A program made the position numbers and the translations under genes. A model generated the notes under the pieces. That model had not been told where the DNA came from. It worked only from the letters and a program-made list of their open reading frames with translations, and searched no databases. Shown piece after piece: positions 1 through 5,045 of a stretch of DNA of 6,004 nucleotides. The DNA lies in the NCBI GenBank assembly GCA_015489145.1, contig WGAH01000874.1:1-6004 (forward strand). The letters run 5' to 3'. How positions within the stretch are numbered: the stretch's first letter is position 1; each line of letters starts with the position of its first letter. Source of the stretch: Deltaproteobacteria bacterium. GTDB lineage: Bacteria; Myxococcota_A; UBA796; UBA2385.

Positions 1-201
1 CGGGCGGCGCCGGTCTGGAAGTCGAGGTGCTCGAGGACCGCGTGGACCCAGGTGCCCGGCGCGGTGCCGCCGCGCAGCGCCGCCATGCCCGCCGGCCCTC
101 GCCGACCCGCCGGGCATGGCGGCGCTGCGCGGCGGCACCGCGCCGGGCACCTGGGTCCACGCGGTCCTCGAGCACCTCGACTTCCAGACCGGCGCCGCCC
201 G
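1..201. repeat. 91-bp perfect inverted repeat at left window edge
   Basis: Bases 1-91 are the exact reverse complement of bases 111-201, checked base by base with base i pairing with base 202-i. The arms are separated by a 19-base spacer at 92-110, where pairing fails from base 92. The right arm encodes conserved RecB sequence, including the GTWVHAVLEHLDF segment. The left arm is therefore an antisense copy of recB rather than the recB sequence expected there. Because the repeat starts exactly at base 1, I read it as a fold-back at a contig end (chimeric read, amplification or assembly artefact). A true 91-bp palindrome with so short a loop would be expected to be unstable in a cell. A genuine rearrangement that breaks recB is the alternative. 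Confidence 0.95.
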
Positions 202-988
202 GGACGGCCGCCCGCTGGCGGAGCTGGTCGCCGAGGAGGGCGAGCGGGAGGGCATTCGCGACCCCGAGCAGCACGCGATCCTCGTCGAGCACCTCCCGCG
301 GGTCCTCGCCACCCCCCTCGACGGGGCCGGCCTGCCGGCGGGCTTCGCCCTGGCCGACCTGCCGGCGGCGGACCGCCTCGACGAGCTGCGCTTCGACCTG
401 CGCCTCGGCGCCGGCCTCCACCACCGCTACCGCCACCCGAGCCTCGACCGCCGCCTCGACCCGGCCGCCGCCGCCGCCGCCCTGCGCGCGCACGGCGACC
501 CCGACTGGCCCGGCCGGGCCTGGCTCGAAGCGCTGCTGGCCCGCGAGGATGCCGGCGCGTCCGTGCTCCCCCGGGTGGCCGGCTTCCTGACCGGCGCCAT
601 CGACCTCGTGCTGCGGGTGGGCGACCGCTACTGGATCGCCGACTACAAGACCAACCGCCTCGGGCCCGCCGGCCGCCGCCAGGACGGCACCCTCGGCCAC
701 TACACGCGCCCGTGGCTGGCCCACGCGATGGCCCACCACGGCTACCACCTCCAGGCCCTCGTCTACACGGTGGCGCTGCACCGCTTCCTGCGCGCGCGCC
801 TCGGCGAGGACTACGACTACGACCGCTGCTTCGGCGGTCACCTCTACCTGTTCCTGCGGGGCATGGTGGGGCCCGAGACGCCCGCGGTGGACGGGGCGCG
901 GGTCGGCGTGTGGGCCGACCGCTGGCCCCGGGCGGTGGTGGAGGGCCTCGACGCCGCCCTCGACGGCGCGAAGGAGGTGCGGCCATGA
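116..988 (+). CDS. recB: RecBCD subunit RecB, C-terminal nuclease domain (5'-partial)
   Basis: This is the C-terminal nuclease domain of exodeoxyribonuclease V beta subunit. RecBCD unwinds and degrades DNA from double-strand ends and loads RecA after Chi recognition. Counting from Met at 116, the nuclease residues known from E. coli RecB are all in place: His15 in GTWVHAVLE, Asp163 in TGAIDLVLR, Asp177 and Lys179 in the ADYKTN motif, and Gln213 in YHLQALVYTVALHRFL. Glu90 may match the E. coli acidic residue before the core. FGGHLYLFLRGM (239-250) is another family hallmark. The segment covers only about the last quarter of a roughly 1,100-1,200-residue protein, so Met116 is not the real start. 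The frame stays open to base 2, but before about base 98 it translates to an arginine/proline-rich string unlike RecB, because that part is the inverted-repeat copy. The TGA stop overlaps the recD ATG. recC is not in view. The identification is firm; whether the gene is intact in the organism cannot be told. Confidence 0.93.
   Translation: MAALRGGTAPGTWVHAVLEHLDFQTGAARDGRPLAELVAEEGEREGIRDPEQHAILVEHLPRVLATPLDGAGLPAGFALADLPAADRLDELRFDLRLGAGLHHRYRHPSLDRRLDPAAAAAALRAHGDPDWPGRAWLEALLAREDAGASVLPRVAGFLTGAIDLVLRVGDRYWIADYKTNRLGPAGRRQDGTLGHYTRPWLAHAMAHHGYHLQALVYTVALHRFLRARLGEDYDYDRCFGGHLYLFLRGMVGPETPAVDGARVGVWADRWPRAVVEGLDAALDGAKEVRP
971..978 (+). promoter_or_regulatory. Shine-Dalgarno site for recD inside the recB 3' end
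   Basis: AAGGAGGT lies 6 bases before the ATG at 985. It is a near-perfect anti-16S match located within the last recB codons (AKEVRP), and it decides the recD start. Confidence 0.85.
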
Positions 989-2883
989 CCGGGACCCCGC
1001 TCCGAAACGCGGACCTCGCCCGCCGGGCGGCGGCCTTCGTCGAGCGCGGCGTGCTGTCCGAGGACGACCTGCTCATCGTCGACGCGGTGGCGCCGCGGTG
1101 GGGCGAGGCCGACGCCGAGGCGCTGCTCGGCCTCGCCTTCGCCGTGCGGGCGCCGCGGGCCGGCCACGCCGGGGTGGACCTGCGCGACCTGCGCGAGACG
1201 GTGGCCGCCGAGACCGTCGACCCGGAGGCCGACCCCCTGCCCGAGGCGGCCTGGCCCGCCGACCCGGCGGCCTGGGAGGCGGCCGTCCTCGCCTCGCCCC
1301 TGGTGGAGCGGGCCACGGCCGAGGGGCTGCAACCCGGGCGAACCACGCCCTTCCTCGCCCAGGACATCGGCGGTGGGCGCGTCCTCGTGCTGACCCGGCG
1401 CATGGCCCGCGAGCAGGCCCGGACCGCGGCGTCGCTGCGGGCGCGGGTGGCGAGCCCGCCGGCGGTGGTCGTGGAGGACGCCGCGGTGCGCGCGCGGCTC
1501 GAGGCGCTGGGCATCGACCCGGAGGACGAGACCGGGCGCGGCATCCGGCTGGCCCTGGCCCGCACCCTCAGCATCGTCACCGGCGGCCCCGGCACGGGCA
1601 AGACCTGGTCGGTGGCCCGGCTGCTGGCGGTGCTGCTGGCGCTGTGGCCCGAGGACGAGCGCCCGCGGGTGGTGCTCGCCGCGCCCACCGGCAAGGCCGC
1701 CGCCCGCATGGACGAGGTGCTCCGCGAGGAGGTGGGCGGCATCGAGGGGGCCGCCCACGCCTTCGCGGGCCTGGCCCGCGCCGGCACGATTCACCGGATC
1801 ATCGGCCTGCGCCCCGACGGGAGCGCCCGCCACGACCGCGAGCGTCCGGTGCCCGCCGACGTGGTGATCGTGGACGAGGCCTCGATGATCGACCTGCGCC
1901 TCATGCGCCGCCTCGCCGAGGCGGTGGCCCCCGGCGCCCGCCTGCTCCTCCTCGGCGACCCGCAGCAGCTCGCCAGCGTCGAGGCGGGCACGGTGCTCGC
2001 CGACCTCGTGCGCGCCGCCGAGGGACCGGGACCCCTCGCCGGCTGCCTCGCCCGGCGCACGGTGAACTACCGGCAGAAGGACGCCCCGGACGTGGCCCGG
2101 GCCGCCGACGCCATGCGCGCCGGCGACGTCGAGGCGGCGGTGGCGGCGATGACCCGCCCCGCGGGGGGCGTGGCGCATCGACCCCTCGAAGGCGCGCCGG
2201 ACGACGCGGTCCTGGACGAGCTGGCCCGCCCGTGGATCGAGGCGGAGGACGCCTCGGCTGGCCCGTCCCTCCGCGACGCCGTCCTCGCCGGGCGGGCCGC
2301 GGGCTGGTCCAAGCCGGCCCGCCGCGCGGTCCTCGAGTCCGTGGACGGCTACCGGGTGCTGGCGGTCCACCGGCGGGGCCGCCGGGGGGTGGCGGCGCTG
2401 GACGCCGCCCTCGGCAACCGCCTTCGCGCCGCCCTGCAGGAGGCCGGCGTCGGCGCCCGCTGGCTCGCCGGCCGCTACTGGCTCGGGCGGCCGCTGCTCG
2501 TGACCCGCAACACCCCGGAGCTCGGCGTGATGAACGGCGACGTGGGCGTGGTGCTCCCCGGCGCCGACGGCGAGCCGGCCGCGTTCTTCCTCGCCGCCGG
2601 CGACCGCCTCGTCGAGGTGCCCACCGGCCGCCTGCCCCCCCACGAGGGCGCCCTGGCGATGACCGTCCACAAGTCCCAGGGCTCGCAGTTCCACCACGTC
2701 GCCCTGGTCCTCGCCGACCGGCCGAGCCCGATCCAGACCCGCGAGCTGATCTACACCGCCCTCACCCGCGCCCGCCGCCGCGTGACCTGGTGGGGCACCG
2801 TCCCCGTCCTCCGCGCCGCCCTCGCGCGCACGGTGCAGCGGGCCAGCGGCCTGGCGGCGATGCTGGCGGAACCCGAACCCTGA
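985..2883 (+). CDS. recD: RecBCD subunit RecD, SF1B 5'-3' helicase
   Basis: This is the alpha subunit of exodeoxyribonuclease V, the fast 5'-3' motor of RecBCD, 632 residues against 608 in E. coli. The N-terminal domain (about 1-190) has the family pattern, with LLIVDAVAP near the start and a RRMAREQARTAASLRAR segment before the motor. SF1B motifs follow in order: Walker A GGPGTGKT (200-207, Lys206), the Ia-like APTGKAAARM, Walker B VIVDEAS (Asp297-Glu298), motif III GDPQQL (324-329), NYRQ with Tyr362, the late HKSQGSQF segment (562-569), and motif VI YTALTRAR (590-597). The start at 985 is supported by AAGGAGGT six bases upstream and by the ATGA overlap with the recB stop, so the two are translationally coupled. 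An in-frame upstream extension exists but only shadows recB. Adjacency to recB, and the lack of the long N-terminal extension typical of RecD2, favour RecD of RecBCD over stand-alone RecD2. All motor motifs are intact. Confidence 0.96.
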   Translation: MTGTPLRNADLARRAAAFVERGVLSEDDLLIVDAVAPRWGEADAEALLGLAFAVRAPRAGHAGVDLRDLRETVAAETVDPEADPLPEAAWPADPAAWEAAVLASPLVERATAEGLQPGRTTPFLAQDIGGGRVLVLTRRMAREQARTAASLRARVASPPAVVVEDAAVRARLEALGIDPEDETGRGIRLALARTLSIVTGGPGTGKTWSVARLLAVLLALWPEDERPRVVLAAPTGKAAARMDEVLREEVGGIEGAAHAFAGLARAGTIHRIIGLRPDGSARHDRERPVPADVVIVDEASMIDLRLMRRLAEAVAPGARLLLLGDPQQLASVEAGTVLADLVRAAEGPGPLAGCLARRTVNYRQKDAPDVARAADAMRAGDVEAAVAAMTRPAGGVAHRPLEGAPDDAVLDELARPWIEAEDASAGPSLRDAVLAGRAAGWSKPARRAVLESVDGYRVLAVHRRGRRGVAALDAALGNRLRAALQEAGVGARWLAGRYWLGRPLLVTRNTPELGVMNGDVGVVLPGADGEPAAFFLAAGDRLVEVPTGRLPPHEGALAMTVHKSQGSQFHHVALVLADRPSPIQTRELIYTALTRARRRVTWWGTVPVLRAALARTVQRASGLAAMLAEPEP

Positions 2884-2889
2884 ACCGGG

Positions 2890-2918
2890 AGGCCGCGCCG
2901 GGCGCCGGGTGCCGGCCT
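2890..2918. terminator. Possible bidirectional terminator hairpin between convergent genes
   Basis: AGGCCG (2890-2895) pairs with CGGCCT (2913-2918) across the 33-base gap between the recD stop and the lipoprotein stop. An alternative inner stem, GGCGC/GTGCC with a 3-base loop (2901-2913), competes with it. No T tract follows on either strand, so an intrinsic terminator is not proven. In DNA this GC-rich a 6-bp stem can occur by chance; the convergent position is the main support. Confidence 0.3.
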
Positions 2919-3588
2919 ACTCCCCGTCCGGGCCGAACTCGGCCACGAGGTCCGAGAAGCCCTCGCCGGTGCAGGTTCCGCCGGTGTCGCAGCCCTCGTC
3001 CTTGCTTCCCGAGGCGCTGATCGTGCCCCGGGGCTCGACGCCGTCGAACAGGGCGCTCAGGGAGACGCGGATCTCGTCGTAGTCGGAGTACGCGGCGTCG
3101 TCGAAGCGCCACGTTCCCGAGAGGGCGTCGGGATCGATGTCCTGGGCGATGCTCGCCACCTCGGCGTCGCTGCCGCTCAGCGTCGCGCTCCAGTCCTCGT
3201 CGAAGCCGCCGTCGTCGGTGACGAAGGCGAGGTCCACCGCCACCTCGATGCTGTCCGGGCACTCGAGGTCCAGCGCGGGAGCGAGCCCGGTGTCGGAGCC
3301 CTCCACCGGCTCCCGGTCGACGTAGGTCGCCTCCTCGGCCGCGCGGGCGACGGCGATGGCGAGGCCCGTCGTCGCCCCGGTGTCGGTCCAGGTGAGCGTG
3401 GTGCTCCAGTCGCCCTCGGCCAGCGCGAGGACGTCGGCGGCGGTGATGCCCAGGGGCGTCGCCGCGTCGAGCGCGATGGTCGAGCGCGTCTCGGTGCAGG
3501 CCGAGGCGAGGGCCTCGTCGCGCTTGCCGTCGAAGACCGCGCAGGCGGCCAGGCCGAGGGCCAGGAGGGAAGCGGGAACGGTTCGCAT
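2917..3588 (-). CDS. Putative secreted lipoprotein of unknown function
   Basis: This encodes 223 residues with a short lipoprotein signal peptide: Arg2, a hydrophobic stretch (residues 4-15) and lipobox L13-A14-A15-C16, predicting lipidation at Cys16 and attachment to the envelope. The mature chain is acidic, rich in Asp, Glu, Ser, Thr and Gly, and has four further cysteines (31, 110, 200, 206) that could form two disulfides. DTG triplets recur (69-71, 99-101, 201-203), and two loosely similar segments, GDWSTTLTW (59-67) and EDWSATLSG (131-139), hint at a duplicated beta-rich fold. There are no enzymatic motifs or membrane segments after the signal, and I do not recognise a named family. The style is typical of the small low-complexity lipoproteins abundant in Myxococcota-like genomes. 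The start is well supported: AGGAGGT sits 5 bases before the ATG, and a sigma-54-type promoter lies just upstream. The gene ends facing recD. Confidence 0.85.
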   Translation of the reverse strand: MRTVPASLLALGLAACAVFDGKRDEALASACTETRSTIALDAATPLGITAADVLALAEGDWSTTLTWTDTGATTGLAIAVARAAEEATYVDREPVEGSDTGLAPALDLECPDSIEVAVDLAFVTDDGGFDEDWSATLSGSDAEVASIAQDIDPDALSGTWRFDDAAYSDYDEIRVSLSALFDGVEPRGTISASGSKDEGCDTGGTCTGEGFSDLVAEFGPDGE

Positions 3589-3614
3589 GGGAGACCTCCT
3601 CGCCCGGGTGTATT

Positions 3615-3631
3615 AGCAAGTTTCGTGCCAC
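3615..3631 (-). promoter_or_regulatory. Sigma-54 (RpoN) -24/-12 promoter of the lipoprotein gene
   Basis: Read on the minus strand, the site is G-TGGCACG-AAAC-TTGC-T. It matches the RpoN consensus YTGGCACGRNNNTTGCW at every position except the first (G for Y). The spacing between the GG and GC elements is exact. It predicts a transcription start near 3604, a leader of about 16 bases, and the Shine-Dalgarno AGGAGGT (3600-3594) immediately inside it. The site is a small A/T-richer island in otherwise very GC-rich DNA. Sigma-54 promoters need an enhancer-binding ATPase, usually bound about 80-150 bases upstream; none of its genes is in the window. Confidence 0.8.
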
Positions 3632-3660
3632 CCGGCTCGCGCCCGGGAGGCCCGCGGTGT

Positions 3661-3711
3661 GGTCCCTCGGCCTCGCGGGGGGCCGGCGGGACCGCGACAT
3701 TCGCGTCGCGG
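3661..3711. other. Overlapping palindromes upstream of the sigma-54 promoter
   Basis: Two inverted repeats lie between the Ap4A phosphorylase stop and the lipoprotein promoter. GGTCCC (3661-3666) pairs with GGGACC (3688-3693), with an inner CGGCC/GGCCG stem (3668-3672 with 3681-3685). CCGCGAC (3692-3698) pairs with GTCGCGG (3705-3711) around a 6-base loop, starting 5 bases past the stop of the upstream gene. They could terminate the upstream operon, although no T tract follows, or they could be an enhancer-binding site, since they lie about 57-107 bases upstream of the predicted start. Chance pairing in GC-rich DNA is also possible. Confidence 0.35.
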
Positions 3712-3716
3712 CGCGG

Positions 3717-4532
3717 TCAGCCCGCCACGCCGGCGAGCACCGCCCGCGGCCCCGCGTCGCGCAGGCGGCGCGCCTCGGCCGCGTCCCGGGCCAGCAGGCT
3801 GCCGGCGAAGCCGAGGGCGTTGATCGAGATGCCGGCGTGGGACTCGCGCCGGCGGGGCACGACGAGCACCCACCGGCGCGTCCACAGCAGGTTGAAGGGG
3901 CCGGGCCGCGCCGGGTCGCGCCCCACCCGCCGCAGCAAGGCCGCCGCCCGCGCCCGCAGCTCGGCCGGGTCGCCGGTGGCCGGCGCCAGGGCGTGGACGA
4001 AGCCCGCCTCGGGGTTTCGCCCGGCCTCGGCCCAGGGCGCCCACGCCGGCTCCAGCGGCGCCCGGTAGCCCGGCACGAGCTGGAGGTGCCGGTGGGGCTG
4101 GCTCGCGCCGGCCGTCCGGCCGCCGTTGTGAAAGGCGAGCGCCTCGCCGGGCAACGCCGCCATGGCGGCCAGCGCGGCGGCGAAGTCGGCCGCGTCGGGC
4201 AGGACCTCCTGGGGGGCGAAGGCGCGGGTGACGACGAGGAGGTGGTCGGGGAACACGGGAAACTTGTTGAGCAGCAGGCGGTGATCCGGGGGCAGCTCCG
4301 CCACGACGAGGGCGGGTTCCGGGTTCTCGAAGGGGTCCGCCGCCGGGTCCGCCGGCCGCGGCTTGCGGCGCAGGGCCTCCACCACCCGCAGCTCGAAGCG
4401 CCAGCCCCGGTCGTCCACGGCCTCGACCCGGGTGCGGATCGGCGCCAGCGCCCCCGAGGCGAGGGCGCCCTCGGTCGCGGCGCGCACCCGGTCGGCGAGG
4501 GCGCCGCCGCCCGCCAGGTCCGGCGCGATCAC
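3717..4532 (-). CDS. Ap4A phosphorylase / ATP adenylyltransferase (Apa1/Apa2 family)
   Basis: This predicted cytoplasmic enzyme of the HIT/GalT superfamily cleaves diadenosine tetraphosphate with phosphate to ATP plus ADP (EC 2.7.7.53). It has 271 residues, somewhat shorter than yeast Apa1/Apa2. The N-terminal pattern ALASGALAPI.T (about 24-34) is typical of the family. LNKFPVFPDHLLVVTRAF (88-105) forms the nucleotide-site region. The catalytic histidine motif is H147-x-H149-x-Q151 inside ASQPHRHLQL, with His149 the expected nucleophile that is transiently adenylylated. The C-terminal ATP_transf-type block is FNLLWTRRW (213-221) followed by SINALGFAGSLL (236-247). The GTG start at 4532 overlaps the TGA of the upstream universal stress gene, and no Shine-Dalgarno is visible before it, so translation is probably coupled. 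An ordinary GalT is less likely because of the C-terminal block. Family assignment is strong; the direction of the reaction in vivo is inferred. Confidence 0.9.
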   Translation of the reverse strand: MIAPDLAGGGALADRVRAATEGALASGALAPIRTRVEAVDDRGWRFELRVVEALRRKPRPADPAADPFENPEPALVVAELPPDHRLLLNKFPVFPDHLLVVTRAFAPQEVLPDAADFAAALAAMAALPGEALAFHNGGRTAGASQPHRHLQLVPGYRAPLEPAWAPWAEAGRNPEAGFVHALAPATGDPAELRARAAALLRRVGRDPARPGPFNLLWTRRWVLVVPRRRESHAGISINALGFAGSLLARDAAEARRLRDAGPRAVLAGVAG

Positions 4533-5008
4533 GGGTAGGGAAACACCCAGGGGTAGGTGGGCACCATGAGCTTGCGGGCCAGCGCGGCCTCCTCGCCGGT
4601 GGGGCGCACGAGGAGCACCGGCACGTCGTCGAAGCGCATCAGCGCCGAGGCGGTGCTGCCCACCCCCACGTCGAGGGGCCCGCGCTTGCTGTGGCTGCCG
4701 ATGACGAGGAGGTCGGCCCCGGCACCCTCGATCACCTCGCGCACCACCGCGCTCGGCCGCCCCTCGCGGTGGAGCACCTGCACGCTGAGCCCGTCGTCGC
4801 GCAGCGGCTGGACGAGCCGGTCGAGCTTTTCGGGGGTGGACTCGAGCTGGGCGACCAGGGCCACCGGCGCGTCCACGCTGAGCACGAGCAGCTCGGCGCC
4901 GGTGGAGCGCGCGATGAGCCCGGCGACGTCGCGCTGCCGCAGGGCCACCGGCGGCAGGTCGAGGTAGCGCTGGAGCGCCACCGGCACGCAGATCAGCCTG
5001 GGTTTCAC
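4529..5008 (-). CDS. Universal stress protein, UspA family
   Basis: This is a single-domain, 159-residue universal stress protein, a cytoplasmic nucleotide-binding fold usually dimeric and linked to stress survival. The alpha/beta pattern is visible: LICVPVAL as first strand, ELLVLSVDAPV (39-49) as second, SVQVLHREG as third, then ADLLVIGSHS (98-107) and VPVLLV (129-134). The ATP-loop motif G-2x-G-9x-G[S/T] is present as G104-2x-S107-9x-G117-S118, so the second glycine is serine. ATP binding may be kept or weakened. A short C-terminal tail (about 135-159) rich in Pro and aromatic residues ends in VFPYP. The start is a GTG preceded by GGGAGGT (5018-5012) with short spacing. The stop overlaps the Ap4A phosphorylase GTG, and the membrane-protein gene ends 37 bases upstream, so all three are likely one operon. 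Confidence 0.9.
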   Translation of the reverse strand: MKPRLICVPVALQRYLDLPPVALRQRDVAGLIARSTGAELLVLSVDAPVALVAQLESTPEKLDRLVQPLRDDGLSVQVLHREGRPSAVVREVIEGAGADLLVIGSHSKRGPLDVGVGSTASALMRFDDVPVLLVRPTGEEAALARKLMVPTYPWVFPYP

Positions 5009-5045
5009 GGGACCTCCCGGGACGGCGAGCTTAGCACCCGCGCCG

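Noticed and set aside
463..481. GCC trinucleotide run in recB
   Set aside because: It encodes a short alanine stretch in frame, is common in such GC-rich coding DNA, and shows no sign of being a functional repeat.
52..984. In-frame extension of recD far upstream of 985
   Set aside because: The extension translates to proline/arginine-rich text overlapping recB in another frame. The Shine-Dalgarno at 971-978 and the ATGA overlap fix the start at 985.
844..2697. 617-codon open frame on the minus strand opposite recB/recD
   Set aside because: It is antisense to conserved RecB and RecD motifs and rich in Gly, Arg, His and Ala as expected of a GC-rich shadow frame. It has no recognisable domain.
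3610..3615. TAATAC as a sigma-70 -10 box for the lipoprotein
   Set aside because: It matches TATAAT poorly and no -35 element is seen at the right spacing. The overlapping sigma-54 element fits far better.
2762..3700. 312-codon minus-strand frame overlapping the lipoprotein
   Set aside because: It is very arginine- and glycine-rich with no domain. The overlapping 223-residue frame has a lipobox, Shine-Dalgarno and promoter.
3657..4538. 293-codon plus-strand frame opposite the Ap4A phosphorylase gene
   Set aside because: It is a shadow of a gene with clear HxHxQ and ATP_transf signatures, and has no motifs of its own.
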